64,000 nt of DNA from an uncultured Collinsella sp. (GCA_902495355.1 CABUWV010000003.1:62001-126000); one strand, 5' to 3'; shown: positions 1 through 10,854, numbered from the stretch's first letter. The notes: a model not told the origin generated them from the sequence alone. Numbers and translations are program-made.

Positions 1-372
1 GGTACGCGCTTTCTGGTCGCAGACGAGTGCACCGTCTCGGAGCAGTACAAAGAGATGGTCCTGAAGGCCAACGACACTTCAACGCGTGCGACCGGTCGCT
101 CGACGGGACATCCAGTGCGCGCCCTCAAGAGCCCCTTCACCAACGCCTATGCCAAGAGCGAGGGTTCCGGCGCGAGTGCCGAGGAGCTCGGTGCTATGGG
201 AACCGGTGCGCTGCGTAAGGCCGCCAAGGACGGCAACTACGAAGAGGGTTCGTTTTTGTGTGGACAGATTGCCGGCATGGTTAGCGAGCGCCAGAGCGCA
301 CGCGAAATCGTTGACGATCTGGTCGATGGCGCCGAGCGCGTCCTGAAGGGTGCGTCCGCATGGGTAGCGTAG
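1..372 (+). CDS. fabK: Enoyl-ACP reductase II (FabK), 3' part
   Basis: The frame is open from base 1 (GTRFLVADECTVSEQYKEMV...) to the TAG at 370-372, so only the last 123 residues are present and the 5' part lies outside the window. The GTRFL.A.EC..S..YK block and the helical tail with IVDDLVDGAERVL match the C-terminal region of FabK, the FMN-dependent NAD(P)H reductase for the last step of each fatty-acid elongation cycle. The 2-nitropropane dioxygenase/nitronate monooxygenase family shares this fold, but the next gene is fabD and the rest of the FASII operon follows, which favours FabK. It overlaps the fabD start codon, indicating translational coupling. Confidence 0.85.
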   Translation, partial: GTRFLVADECTVSEQYKEMVLKANDTSTRATGRSTGHPVRALKSPFTNAYAKSEGSGASAEELGAMGTGALRKAAKDGNYEEGSFLCGQIAGMVSERQSAREIVDDLVDGAERVLKGASAWVA

Positions 373-1286
373 CGTTTCTGTTTGCCGGCCAGGGTGCCCA
401 ACACCCCGCGATGGGCGTCGACCTGATCGAGACATCGCCGGCGGCCGCCGAGGTGTTCACCATTGCCGACGAGGTGCGCCCGGGGACGAGCGAGCAGTGC
501 CGGAGCGCCTCCAAGGAGGAGCTCTCGCAGACCGAGAACACGCAGCCGTGCGTGTTCGTTCACGACCTGGCAGCGGCTGCCGCCCTGCGTGAGCGCGGCG
601 TGGTACCTGCCGCCTGTGCGGGATTCTCGCTGGGCGAGGTCGCCGCGCTCACCTTTGCGGGGGCGTTCGATACGCGAGCGGGCTTTGAGCTCGTGTGCGA
701 GCGCGCGGCGCTGATGGCCGCGGCTGCCGAGCGCCATCCGGGCGGCATGCGCGCCGTCATCAAGCTCGATGCGGCGCAAGTCGAGGGCCTGGCAAAACAG
801 GCCGGCGAGGACTGCTGGCCAGTCAACTACAACAGCCCACAGCAGACGGTTGTGGCCGGAGCGCCCGATGCGCTGCAGACCCTCGACGTCCTAGTAAAAG
901 AGGCTGGCGGCCGCGCCATGAAGGTCGCGGTGTCGGGTGCATTTCATAGCCCCTATATGGCCGAGGCGACCTGTGGCCTTGCCGCATATATTGAGGCCGG
1001 TCACGCGCCGTCCCCGTTGCTCATTCCTGTTTTGGCAAATATGACAGCGGCGCCCTATCCGGCGGATCCCCAGACGGCATCGGATGTCTTGGCCAATCAG
1101 GTGAGCCATGCCGTACGCTGGGTCGATACGCTGCATGCTCTGCAGGATCAAGGCATCGACACATTTATTGAGGTCGGCCCCGGCAAAACGCTGTCCGGCC
1201 TGGTCAAGCGTACGCTGAGCGACGTTCGTGTGTATTCGTGCGAGACGGCCGAGCAGGTCGCAGCTATTGCCGACGAGCTCGCATAG
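360..1286 (+). CDS. fabD: Malonyl-CoA:ACP transacylase
   Basis: FabD moves malonyl groups from CoA to acyl carrier protein to feed fatty-acid elongation. The 308-residue product has the N-terminal GQGAQ oxyanion loop (about 10-14), the nucleophile elbow GFSLG with Ser90, and the catalytic-type His196 in VSGAFHSPYM. The family usually reads GHSLG, so Phe89 replaces the common histidine; FabD proteins with other residues there exist. The ATG at 360 overlaps the last codons of fabK. Length is normal for the family. Confidence 0.95.
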   Translation: MGSVAFLFAGQGAQHPAMGVDLIETSPAAAEVFTIADEVRPGTSEQCRSASKEELSQTENTQPCVFVHDLAAAAALRERGVVPAACAGFSLGEVAALTFAGAFDTRAGFELVCERAALMAAAAERHPGGMRAVIKLDAAQVEGLAKQAGEDCWPVNYNSPQQTVVAGAPDALQTLDVLVKEAGGRAMKVAVSGAFHSPYMAEATCGLAAYIEAGHAPSPLLIPVLANMTAAPYPADPQTASDVLANQVSHAVRWVDTLHALQDQGIDTFIEVGPGKTLSGLVKRTLSDVRVYSCETAEQVAAIADELA

Positions 1287-1316
1287 TCCACAGGGCTGTA
1301 ACCCGAAAGGAATGAC

Positions 1317-2090
1317 ATGGGCAACTTGAACAATGGCGCGCTCGAGCGCAACGACTCACGTCGCGTGGCACTGGTCACGGGCGGCTCGCGGGGTATCGGC
1401 CGCGCCTGCGCTATCGGTCTGGCGGAGGATGGCTACGATATCGCCGTCGTCTATGCCGGCAGCGTCGATGCGGCGCGCGAGACGTGCGACGCCTGCGAGG
1501 CGGCTGGCGCCACGGCGCGCTCATATCAATGCGACGTGGCCGACCCCGCTGCCGTCAACGCGTGCGTGGAAGCGGTCCTCAACGACTTTGGCTCCATTTG
1601 GGCGCTCGTCAACAACGCTGGCATCACCCGCGATGGCCTGCTCATGCGCATGGGCGATGACGCCTTCGATCGCGTGCTCGATGTCAATCTTAAAGGAACG
1701 TTTAACACGACGCGCGCGCTCACCAAGACCTTTATGCGCCAGCGCGGCGGCTGCGTCGTCAACATGAGCTCGGTCGTGGGCCTGATGGGCAATGCCGGGC
1801 AAGCCAACTACGCTGCCTCCAAGGCGGGCGTGATCGGCCTGACCAAGGCGGTGGCGCGCGAGCTTGCGCCCCGCGGCGTACGAGTGAACGCGGTTGCCCC
1901 CGGGTTTGTCGAGACGGATATGACGGCAAAGCTCTCGGAGAAGGTGCGTACGGTAACCGAGGAGCAGATTCCCCTTAAGCGTATGGCGCGCCCTGAGGAG
2001 GTGGCCGGCGTAGTGCGCTTTCTGGCGAGTGATGCGGCTGCCTACATTACGGGTGAGGTCATGCGCGTCGACGGCGGAATGGCGATGTAG
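1317..2090 (+). CDS. fabG: 3-oxoacyl-ACP reductase
   Basis: NADPH-dependent short-chain dehydrogenase that reduces the 3-ketoacyl-ACP made by FabF. The nucleotide-binding TGGSRGIG is at residues 21-28, NNAG at 99-102, and the catalytic set is Asn124, Ser151/152, Tyr165 and Lys169 (YAASK). The C-terminal VNAVAPGFVETDM and TGEVMRVDGGM blocks are typical of FabG. A GAAAGGA ribosome site at about 1303 supports the ATG at 1317. The product has 257 residues, with a tail of about 15 residues before the Rossmann strand. It lies 30 bp after fabD in the same operon. Confidence 0.95.
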   Translation: MGNLNNGALERNDSRRVALVTGGSRGIGRACAIGLAEDGYDIAVVYAGSVDAARETCDACEAAGATARSYQCDVADPAAVNACVEAVLNDFGSIWALVNNAGITRDGLLMRMGDDAFDRVLDVNLKGTFNTTRALTKTFMRQRGGCVVNMSSVVGLMGNAGQANYAASKAGVIGLTKAVARELAPRGVRVNAVAPGFVETDMTAKLSEKVRTVTEEQIPLKRMARPEEVAGVVRFLASDAAAYITGEVMRVDGGMAM

Positions 2091-2129
2091 AAACCAGGGC
2101 CGAAGAACGGCTTGGATGAGGAGACCATG

Positions 2130-3377
2130 ATGGAACAGAGAGTTGCAATCACCGGTATCGGTGCCGTGTCGCCGCTCGGCAACACCGCGCTTGCCACCTG
2201 GGCGGCCATGTGCGCCGGCACGTGCGGCATCGGCCCGATCACGCACTTCGATACCGATGCGTTTGCCGTCAAGGTGGCAGCCGAGGTCAAGGGCTTTGAC
2301 GGCAACGAGTACTTTGGCAAGCGTGACGCCAAGCACCTGGACCCCTGCGTCCAGTTTGCCCTGGCGGCGTCAGACGAGGCCATGCACGATGCGGGCTTTG
2401 ATATCGAAGGCGCCATCGATCGCGAGCGCCTGGGCGTCTACGTGGGCTCGGGCGTGGGCGGCATGACGACGCTCGTCGACAACGTCCATACGATTGCCGA
2501 ACGTGGGCCCCGCCGCGCATCGCCCTATATGATCGCGATGATGATCCCCAACATGGCATCGGGCAATATCGCAATCCGCCACAAGGCAAAGGGCCCGACC
2601 CTGCCCGTGGTGACCGCGTGCGCAACCTCGGCCCATGCGGTGGGCGAGGCGTTCCGCGCCATAAAGCACGGCTATGCCGACGCGATCCTCGCGGGCGGCG
2701 CCGAGGCCGCAATTATCCCCGATGCCGTTGCGGGCTTTACGTCCTGCCGCGCATTGACCACCAACCCTGATCCCGCGACGGCTTGCCGCCCGTTCGATGC
2801 AGACCGCGATGGCTTTGTGATGGGCGAGGGCGCCTGCGTGCTCGTGCTCGAGAGCATGGAACATGCGCAGGCGCGCGGTGCGCACATTTATGCCGAGGTC
2901 GTGGGCTACGGCAACACCGATGATGCCTATCACATCACGAGCCCTGATCCCGAGGCTGCCGGCATTGCCCGCGCGATATCGCTGGCGGTGACCGAGGGCG
3001 ACGTCAGGCCTTCCGAGGGCCTCTACATCAATGCCCACGGCACATCGACCAAGCTCAACGATTCGTCCGAGACGGCGGGCATTAAGCGTGCGCTCGGCGA
3101 GGACGCGGCGCGCGCCGCGCACGTCTCGTCGACTAAGTCGATGACCGGCCACATGATCGGTGCCACGGGCGCCATCGAGGTCATGGCCTGCGCCATGGCG
3201 CTCGAGCAGGGCGTGGTGCCGCCGACCATTAACTACCACACGCCCGATCCCGCCTGCGATCTTGACTACACGCCCAATCGCGCGGTTCGCGCCGACCTTA
3301 CCTGGGCGCTTTCGACCAACCTGGGCTTTGGCGGGCACAACGCCGCCATCGCGCTGCGTAGATATACGAGGAGCTAG
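2130..3377 (+). CDS. fabF: Beta-ketoacyl-ACP synthase II
   Basis: Condensing enzyme that elongates acyl-ACP with malonyl-ACP. With the start at 2130 the product has 415 residues and the full Cys-His-His triad: Cys164 (TACATSAHA), His303 (NAHGTST) and His341 (STKSMTGHMIGATGA). I chose 2130 because GAGGAG lies about 6 bases upstream; the ATG at 2127 and a TTG at 2112 are also in frame. No fabH is seen in the window, so initiation must be supplied from elsewhere. Spaced for co-transcription with fabG and accB. Confidence 0.95.
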   Translation: MEQRVAITGIGAVSPLGNTALATWAAMCAGTCGIGPITHFDTDAFAVKVAAEVKGFDGNEYFGKRDAKHLDPCVQFALAASDEAMHDAGFDIEGAIDRERLGVYVGSGVGGMTTLVDNVHTIAERGPRRASPYMIAMMIPNMASGNIAIRHKAKGPTLPVVTACATSAHAVGEAFRAIKHGYADAILAGGAEAAIIPDAVAGFTSCRALTTNPDPATACRPFDADRDGFVMGEGACVLVLESMEHAQARGAHIYAEVVGYGNTDDAYHITSPDPEAAGIARAISLAVTEGDVRPSEGLYINAHGTSTKLNDSSETAGIKRALGEDAARAAHVSSTKSMTGHMIGATGAIEVMACAMALEQGVVPPTINYHTPDPACDLDYTPNRAVRADLTWALSTNLGFGGHNAAIALRRYTRS

Positions 3378-3380
3378 AGC

Positions 3381-3854
3381 ATGGATTCCAAAAGACTTGC
3401 CGAGATAGCCGATGTTATGGAGGACCGCGGCCTCACGCGCGTACGCGTTGAGGAGCCCGATGGCACCGCGGTCGAACTCGAGCGCGCGAGCGCCGCACAG
3501 CCGGTTGCCGTGCCCATGCCCATGCCGAGCGCTATGGCCGCTCCAGTTGCAGCTCCCACAGTCGCGCCTGCCGCACCGGAGCCCGCCGCGCAGACACCTG
3601 CCGCCGCACCGGAGCCCAAGGGCACCGAGGTGACCGCTCCCATGGTCGGCGTTTTCTATGCTGCCCCGGCGCCGGGCGACGAGCCGTTTGTGCACGTGGG
3701 CTCTAAGGTCAAGGCCGGCGAGACGCTCTGCATCATCGAGGCCATGAAGGTTCTCAACGAGGTAACGGCAGAGGCAGACGGCGAGGTGCTCGAGATCTGC
3801 GTGGCCGACGGCGACCTCGTGGAGTTTGGCAGCTGCCTCATGAGGATCGGATAG
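3381..3854 (+). CDS. accB: Biotin carboxyl carrier protein of acetyl-CoA carboxylase
   Basis: Carries the carboxybiotin between the biotin carboxylase (AccC) and the carboxyltransferase (AccDA). The 157-residue protein has an N-terminal helical part, an Ala/Pro-rich flexible linker (about 40-80) and a C-terminal biotinyl domain with the EAMKV motif; Lys123 is the predicted biotinylated residue. It starts 3 bp after fabF and directly precedes fabZ. Confidence 0.95.
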   Translation: MDSKRLAEIADVMEDRGLTRVRVEEPDGTAVELERASAAQPVAVPMPMPSAMAAPVAAPTVAPAAPEPAAQTPAAAPEPKGTEVTAPMVGVFYAAPAPGDEPFVHVGSKVKAGETLCIIEAMKVLNEVTAEADGEVLEICVADGDLVEFGSCLMRIG

Positions 3855-3863
3855 GTGATATCC

Positions 3864-4286
3864 ATGAACAAAGAAGAGCTTAAGGAACTGTTGCCGCATC
3901 GCGAACCGATGCTTTTGCTCGACGAGGCCGAGCTGGTGGGCGACGAGGCCCACGGCAAGATCACGATCACGGGCGACGAGTACTTTTTGCAGGGGCATTT
4001 TCCGGGAAACCCGGTGGTCCCCGGCGTGATTCAGTGCGAGATGCTCGCCCAAAACTGTTGCGTGCTGCTGATGGGCGATGAGGAGGCGCGCGGCGCGACG
4101 CCGTTCTACACGAGTCTGGACAAGGTGCGCTTTAAGCGTCCGGTGCGCCCGGGCGACACGGTTGATCTGGTGTGCACCATCACGCGTGCGCGCGGGCCGT
4201 TCCGCTTTGCGACGGGTACTGCGAGCGTCAACGGTGAGGTTTGCTGCCGCGCCGATATGTCTTTTGCACTCATGCACGAAAGTTAA
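3864..4286 (+). CDS. fabZ: 3-hydroxyacyl-ACP dehydratase
   Basis: Dehydrates 3-hydroxyacyl-ACP to trans-2-enoyl-ACP. The hot-dog fold active-site block HFPGNPVVPGVIQCE is present, with His45 and Glu59. I prefer the ATG at 3864 (MNKEELKELLPHR) over the GTG at 3855 because AGGTGAT lies 5-6 bases before the ATG; this gives 140 residues, normal for FabZ. The frame begins directly at the accB stop, so the two are probably translationally coupled. Confidence 0.93.
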   Translation: MNKEELKELLPHREPMLLLDEAELVGDEAHGKITITGDEYFLQGHFPGNPVVPGVIQCEMLAQNCCVLLMGDEEARGATPFYTSLDKVRFKRPVRPGDTVDLVCTITRARGPFRFATGTASVNGEVCCRADMSFALMHES

Positions 4287-4296
4287 GGAAGGCTTC

Positions 4297-5626
<1,330 letters not shown>

Positions 5627-5640
<14 letters not shown>

Positions 5641-7351
5641 AAAAGCGAAGACGGTCAACGTCCTCGAGGGGCCGATGACCGAGTCGTGCGCCGAGTTTCC
5701 CGCGCGCCATGTGTTTATCAAGTGCCCGGAGTGCCGCCGCGTGATCGATGAGGCGCGCCTGCACGACAACCTCGAGGTCTGCCCTCGTTGCGGAAAACAC
5801 TTTCGCGTGAGTGGTCGCGCGCGCATGCGCATGACGGTCGACGAGGGCACGTTTGAGGAATGGGATGCCAATCTGGCGTCGGAGGACTTTCTCTCGTTTC
5901 CCGGCTATGCCGACAAGCTCAAGAGCGTGAGCGAGCGTTCGGGCGAGCGTGATGCCGTCGTGTGCGGTAGGGGTAAAATCTGCGGCTTCGATACCGCGCT
6001 CTTCTTTATGGACGCCAACTTTATGATGGGCTCGATGGGTTCCGTGGTGGGCGAGAAGATCTGTCGCACATTTGAGCATGCGACCGAGTTGGGATTGCCG
6101 GTCGTTGGCTTTACCGTATCGGGTGGCGCCCGCATGCAGGAGGGCGTGACCTCGCTCATGCAGATGGCCAAAATCTCTGCGGCGGTTAGGCGTCATAGCG
6201 AGGCGGGCGGCCTGTACATCACGGTGCTCACCGATCCGACGACCGGTGGCGTGACTGCGAGCTTTGCCATGGAAGGCGACATCATCTTGGCCGAGCCCGA
6301 TGCCCTGACGGCGTTTGCCGGCCCGCGCGTGATCGAGCAGAACATGCACAAGCGCTTGCCCAAGGGATTCCAGCGCTCCGAGTTTTTGCTGGAGCACGGC
6401 TTTTGCGATGCCGTTGTTCCGCGTGGCGAGATTGCGCTCACGGTAGGCGAGCTGCTGGCGCTGCACGAAGGGCGCGCACCCGGCCTGGGGGCACCACATG
6501 AGATCGTGCATACGGGCCGCCGCGGCAAAAAGCTGGGACATTTGTTCAAGCGCTCGGCCGCGCCAAAAGCCGCACTCGAAATTGTCAAACAGACGCGCTC
6601 GGCAGATCGTGCCACGGCGGGCGAGATGATCTCGCTGGGCCTGGATGGATTTGTGGAGCTGCACGGCGACCGCTACTTTGGCGACGATGCCGCTGTGGTG
6701 GCTGGCATTGGCTGGAAAGACGGACGTCCCGTAACGGTCATCGCCATCGAGCGCGGCACCACGACCAAAGAGCGTATGCGCCGCAACTTTGGCATGGCGC
6801 ATCCCGAAGGCTACCGCAAAGCGCGTCGCCTTATGCGCCAGGCCGAAAAGTTTGGTCGACCGGTTCTGTGCCTGGTCGATACTTCGGGCGCGTTTTGCGG
6901 CATCGGTGCCGAGGAGCGCGGTCAGGGCGAGGCGATTGCCCAGAATCTCATGGAGATGAGCGGCCTTAAGACACCGATTGTCTCGGTGGTGACAGGCGAG
7001 GGCGGCTCTGGTGGCGCGCTGGCGCTGTCCGTGGCCGACCGCATCCTGATGCTCTCGAGCTCGGCCTATTCAGTCGTGAGCCCCGAGGCCTGTGCGTCGA
7101 TCCTGTGGAAGGATACCGAGCGTGCGGATGAGGCCGCCGAGGCGCTTAAGCTCACGGCCCCCGATCTGCTGGCGCTCGGCATCATCGACGGCATTGTTGA
7201 CGATAAGGGCCTGTCGCATGAGGAGATCGCCGGTGCCGTCATGTCCTCGGCATTTGATGCCTTCGATACGCTTGGGCAGCTCGACGACGCGACCCTCACA
7301 AACCTCCGCTACGAAAAGTACCGCGCAATCGGTCGATACCGCACGATGTGA
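5627..7351 (+). CDS. accDA: Fused acetyl-CoA carboxylase carboxyltransferase beta-alpha
   Basis: One 574-residue chain carries both halves of the carboxyltransferase that makes malonyl-CoA. The N-terminal half is AccD-like, with a four-cysteine zinc ribbon (Cys33, 36, 52, 55) and SGGARMQEG. From about residue 310 the chain is AccA-like, with SLGLDGFVELHGDRYFGDD and GEGGSGGALALSVADR. In many bacteria these are two genes; here there is no stop or frame change between them. ATGs at 5627 and 5633 are both possible starts, and both overlap the end of accC. Last gene of the fatty-acid operon. Confidence 0.93.
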
Positions 7352-7391
7352 CAAAGGGACAGCCCGCATGTCATATTGGGAAAGGCGTTCC

Positions 7392-8606
7392 ATGCTACAA
7401 GTTTCTAACACCTCGTTTACAACGTCGGTTTCATCAAACGCCATGGCCGTGGTGGACTATCTGTCCAAAAGCATGATGTCGGCGCTGCCGTTTATTGTCT
7501 GCGCGGCGTTGTTCCGCACCGTCGCTGTCATTATGGGCGAAGGCATGCTGGGCCTGTGGTCTGCCGATTCCGATATCTATCGCCTGTTCTACAGTTGGCT
7601 CTATAACGCCGGCTACTACTTTTTGCCCATTTATCTTGGTTGGGCGGCCGCCCGCCAGCTCGGTTGCTCGGAGCAGCTGGGTATGATGCTGGGCGGCGTA
7701 TTGATTGCACCCGATTTACTCAAGCTTGTCGATGCCGCATCGACGACGGGGGCATCGATGACTTCCGTGTATGGTCTGCTTCCTGCGCCGGTCAACGATT
7801 ACACGACGACTGTTATTCCGGTTCTCATCTCGGTGCCCGTGCTATGGCGAGTGGAGTGTTTCTTTAAGCGCGTTATCCCTAAGGCCGTGGCGTTTTCGTT
7901 CGTTCCGTTTGCGACCATGCTTGTCATGGTTCCGGTTTCGCTGTGTATTACGGCGCCGGCGGGCAGCTATCTGGGCATGCTGTTGGGCCAGCTTATGTTT
8001 ATGCTTGGCAATTCCGGTGGCATCGTGTCGCTGCTCACGCTCATGGGGCTTGCTGCGGGCTGGGAGTTCCTAAAGATCGCCGGCGTCAGCAACGTTGTCC
8101 TATCGCTCGCCTATGCGCAGTTTATGAGTGTGGGAACGGATCCGTGCATCCTGATCGCCGCGACGATGGCAACGTTCGCCGTTTGGGGCATGCCCTTTGG
8201 CGCGTCGCTTCGCGTTGCGGATAAGGACGAGAAGGCGCTCATGCTGGGCTATTCAATCTCGGGTGTTCTTGGCGGCGTAAGCGAGCCGGCGCTGTACGGT
8301 TGCGGCTTTAAATATGGCAGGTGCCTGACGTGCATGGCCATTGGCGGCGCCGTCGGAGGCCTTGTTGCGGCCGTGGGCCACGTTACGGCCTATACCATCG
8401 GCATGACGAATGTCCTTATGGTCATTGGCTTTGCCACGGGCGGCATCTCGAACCTGCTGTGGTGCTGCGCTGCCGGCGGTGTGGCATTTGCGGTGTCTGC
8501 GGCGCTGAGCTACTGCTTTGGCGTGGTGCCGGCGAAGGGACAGACGACGGGGGACGGAGCCGATTCACCCGAAACCTCGAAGAGCGTGGCCGAAGTAAGC
8601 GCGTAA
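7392..8606 (+). CDS. PTS EIIC-type membrane permease, stand-alone
   Basis: Polytopic protein of about 404 residues resembling the membrane (EIIC) domain of the glucose/sucrose phosphotransferase family. The hallmark is GVSEPALYG, close to the GxxEPALYG loop of EIIC domains, plus about ten hydrophobic segments. No EIIB or EIIA domain is fused and none is adjacent, so the substrate and the phosphoryl donor are unknown. The ATG at 7392 has AAAGG six bases upstream; an ATG at 7368 with AAAGGGA is an alternative. It lies just after accDA and is closed by the terminator at 8645. Confidence 0.75.
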   Translation: MLQVSNTSFTTSVSSNAMAVVDYLSKSMMSALPFIVCAALFRTVAVIMGEGMLGLWSADSDIYRLFYSWLYNAGYYFLPIYLGWAAARQLGCSEQLGMMLGGVLIAPDLLKLVDAASTTGASMTSVYGLLPAPVNDYTTTVIPVLISVPVLWRVECFFKRVIPKAVAFSFVPFATMLVMVPVSLCITAPAGSYLGMLLGQLMFMLGNSGGIVSLLTLMGLAAGWEFLKIAGVSNVVLSLAYAQFMSVGTDPCILIAATMATFAVWGMPFGASLRVADKDEKALMLGYSISGVLGGVSEPALYGCGFKYGRCLTCMAIGGAVGGLVAAVGHVTAYTIGMTNVLMVIGFATGGISNLLWCCAAGGVAFAVSAALSYCFGVVPAKGQTTGDGADSPETSKSVAEVSA

Positions 8607-8644
8607 ACCTGTGCGACACAAGGACGATTCCTTTGCCATATTCC

Positions 8645-8678
8645 AAGGCCGTGGCCCGTGTGGGTTGCGGCCTTTTTT
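8645..8678 (+). terminator. Rho-independent terminator after the EIIC gene
   Basis: AAGGCCG (8645-8651) pairs with CGGCCTT (8668-8674) and the stem runs into TTTTTT. Confidence 0.8.
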
Positions 8679-8757
8679 GTATCTGGGGGACAAAGTGGCT
8701 ACACTACAATCCGTTTGAGCAATAGATATATAGGTAGTACCGTGGGGGCGGATGTAG

Positions 8758-9912
8758 ATGGTCGAGTGGATTGTTAAGCGTGCGCAGGGCGACCGTGCGC
8801 GCGTGGGCACGTTGACGGGCGTGGTGTGTATTCTCGCCAATGTGGCACTATGCGCTGCGAAGGGCGTAATTGGCGTGCTGTCGGGATCGGTTTCGATTGT
8901 GGCGGATGCCATGAACAACCTGTCCGATGCAAGCTCGAATGTCGTGAGCGTGCTGGGCTTTAAGCTGGCGAGCAAGCCGGCCGACCCCGAGCATCCTTAC
9001 GGCCACGGTCGCTACGAGTATCTCTCGGGTTTGGTCGTGGCGGCGCTCGTGCTGCTTATTGGCATCGAACTGGTGAAGTCCTCGGTGGAGCGTATTGTCA
9101 ACCCGGAGCCTGTCGAGTTCTCGCTTGCCCTGGTGGCAGTCCTGGCACTTTCGATGGTTGTAAAGCTGTGGATGGCGGCCCTCAACCAAAAGCTCGGCGA
9201 TCGCATTGAGTCCGAGACGCTGCATGCGACCGCGCAGGACTCCAAGAACGATGTCCTTGCCACAGGCGCCGTGTTGGCGTGCGCAATTGTTTCGCAGGTG
9301 ACGCACATCAATCTTGACGCATGGGTCGGCCTTGCCGTTGGCGCCTATATTGGCTGGAGCGGTTTTGAGCTCATCCAGGATACGGTGAGCCCGCTTTTGG
9401 GCCAGTCGCCCGATCCTAAGCTGGTCAAGCACATTCGAGACAAGATCATGAGCTATCCCGGCGTTTTGGGAGTTCACGATTTGATGGTTCACGACTACGG
9501 CCCGGGCAGGAAGTTCGCAAGCGCTCACGCCGAGATGGCAGCCGAGGCCAGCCCGCTGGAAAGTCACGACACGCTCGATAACATCGAGCAGTCGTTTAGG
9601 AACGAAGACGGCATGATTGTCACACTTCACTACGACCCCATCGTGACCGACGATCCAAAGGTGGCGAGCATGCGCTTGCGCATTAACGCCATGGCCCAGG
9701 AGATCGATAGTCGTCTTTCGATTCACGACCTGCGCTGTGTGCCGGGCCCTACGCACACCAACGTGATCTTTGACTGCGTGCGACCCTCGGATTTGGCGAT
9801 GAACGCCGAGGACCTAAAGCACGCGCTGGCACAACGGGTCGAATCGGAATATCCCAAGTCGATTGCCAAGATTACGATCGACGAAGACTACGTAGGGCAT
9901 ACCCACGAGTAG
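8758..9912 (+). CDS. Cation diffusion facilitator family transporter
   Basis: Proton-coupled divalent metal exporter of the CDF family (Zn, Fe or Mn; the metal cannot be read from sequence). The 384-residue product has the paired acidic metal sites of the family: Asp50 and Asp57 in DAMNNLSD, and His156, Asp161 and Asp165 in the later helix. The cytoplasmic-loop motif PYGHGRYE is at about 80-86. The C-terminal half is a soluble domain longer than the minimal CDF tail. A GGGGGCGG stretch precedes the ATG. Monocistronic or paired with the next gene. Confidence 0.88.
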   Translation: MVEWIVKRAQGDRARVGTLTGVVCILANVALCAAKGVIGVLSGSVSIVADAMNNLSDASSNVVSVLGFKLASKPADPEHPYGHGRYEYLSGLVVAALVLLIGIELVKSSVERIVNPEPVEFSLALVAVLALSMVVKLWMAALNQKLGDRIESETLHATAQDSKNDVLATGAVLACAIVSQVTHINLDAWVGLAVGAYIGWSGFELIQDTVSPLLGQSPDPKLVKHIRDKIMSYPGVLGVHDLMVHDYGPGRKFASAHAEMAAEASPLESHDTLDNIEQSFRNEDGMIVTLHYDPIVTDDPKVASMRLRINAMAQEIDSRLSIHDLRCVPGPTHTNVIFDCVRPSDLAMNAEDLKHALAQRVESEYPKSIAKITIDEDYVGHTHE

Positions 9913-9951
9913 GGCTGTGCCGGCAAAGCAAGTTATACAGAAGAGGAGAGC

Positions 9952-10578
9952 ATGAAGCGCCTATACCTACTCCGCCACGGCCAGACGGAATTCAACGTCA
10001 AAAAGCTCGTCCAGGGTCGCTGTGATTCACCGCTCACCGATCTGGGCCGTCAGCAGGCACGGGCAGCGGCCGCATGGCTCAAAGCCCACAGCGTCGTCCC
10101 CGACAAAGTGGTCTCATCACCCTTAGGCCGAGCCATGGACACGGCAAGTCTCGTCGCATGCGAGCTCCTCGGCCCGGACGCAGCAGCCGAGCCCTGCGAA
10201 GGCATTATCGAGCGCTGCTACGGCTCCTTCGAAGAAGGCCCGCACGGCGCGCTGCCCACCGACGTCTGGGATCCGGGCGAGGACCTGGTCCCCTTCGGAG
10301 GAGAAGGAAGCCAGGCGCTGCAAGAACGTATGGTGGATGCGCTTACCAATATCATGGGCTCCGAGGGCATCGAAACCCTTCTAGCAGTAAGCCACGGCAG
10401 CGCCAGCCGCCAATTTATCAAGGCCGCAGCCCCAGAGGGCTTCGAGCTCCCAACAAAACTCCCCAACTGCGCCATCATGATCTTCGATTTCGATGAGGCA
10501 AAGCCACAAGCAGAAGGCGAACCGTCCCAATGCAAGTTCACCCTCCAGCAAATAGTGGACCCCCAACAAAGTCATTAG
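9952..10578 (+). CDS. Histidine phosphatase family protein
   Basis: Phosphoglycerate-mutase-like phosphatase of 208 residues. The LRHGQTEFN block places the catalytic His9 after Arg8, and SSPLGRAMDTA carries the second arginine of the family. The substrate is not predictable; homologues act on phosphoglycerate, cobalamin precursors or other phosphomonoesters. AGAGGAGAG directly upstream supports the ATG at 9952. Codon choice is more A- and C-rich at third positions than in the neighbouring genes. Confidence 0.85.
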   Translation: MKRLYLLRHGQTEFNVKKLVQGRCDSPLTDLGRQQARAAAAWLKAHSVVPDKVVSSPLGRAMDTASLVACELLGPDAAAEPCEGIIERCYGSFEEGPHGALPTDVWDPGEDLVPFGGEGSQALQERMVDALTNIMGSEGIETLLAVSHGSASRQFIKAAAPEGFELPTKLPNCAIMIFDFDEAKPQAEGEPSQCKFTLQQIVDPQQSH

Positions 10579-10613
10579 CCTGAGCGAGCAAGGTTTAGCA
10601 GACATCAACGTGG

Positions 10614-10778
10614 CGTTCCCAGTGTGCGGCGGAGGGGGCGGGCCTGAGACATATTAAGGTTGTCGCGAGTTCCGCACGAACAGGAGAGCACTTAATGTGC
10701 TCTCCGTCGTGAGCAGGACTGTAGAGCAGCAACCTTAATATGTCTCAGGCCCGCCCCCTCCGCCGCACACTGGGAACG
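10614..10778. repeat. 49-bp perfect inverted repeat with a nested palindrome
   Basis: Bases 10614-10662 and 10730-10778 are exact reverse complements over 49 bp (the arm begins CGTTCCCAGTGTGCGG). The 67-base centre contains a second perfect palindrome, GGAGAGCAC-TTAAT-GTGCTCTCC, at 10683-10705. No gene is seen inside. It sits between the histidine phosphatase and the rplC promoter and could act as a two-way terminator, a fold-back mobile element or an RNA hairpin. Confidence 0.9.
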
Positions 10779-10829
10779 TGCCACGCACTTTACCTGCGTA
10801 AACAATGTGAGTGAAATATGAATCTCGAT

Positions 10830-10854
10830 GGATACGCCCGCAGCCGTGTATACT
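10830..10854 (+). promoter_or_regulatory. Putative promoter of the rplC unit
   Basis: GGATACGCCCG...CCGTGTATACT, with a -10-like TATACT at 10849-10854. A near copy lies upstream of rplB (12695-12719) and a looser one upstream of rplE (61056-61083). No canonical TTGACA is found 17 bases upstream. Confidence 0.5.
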
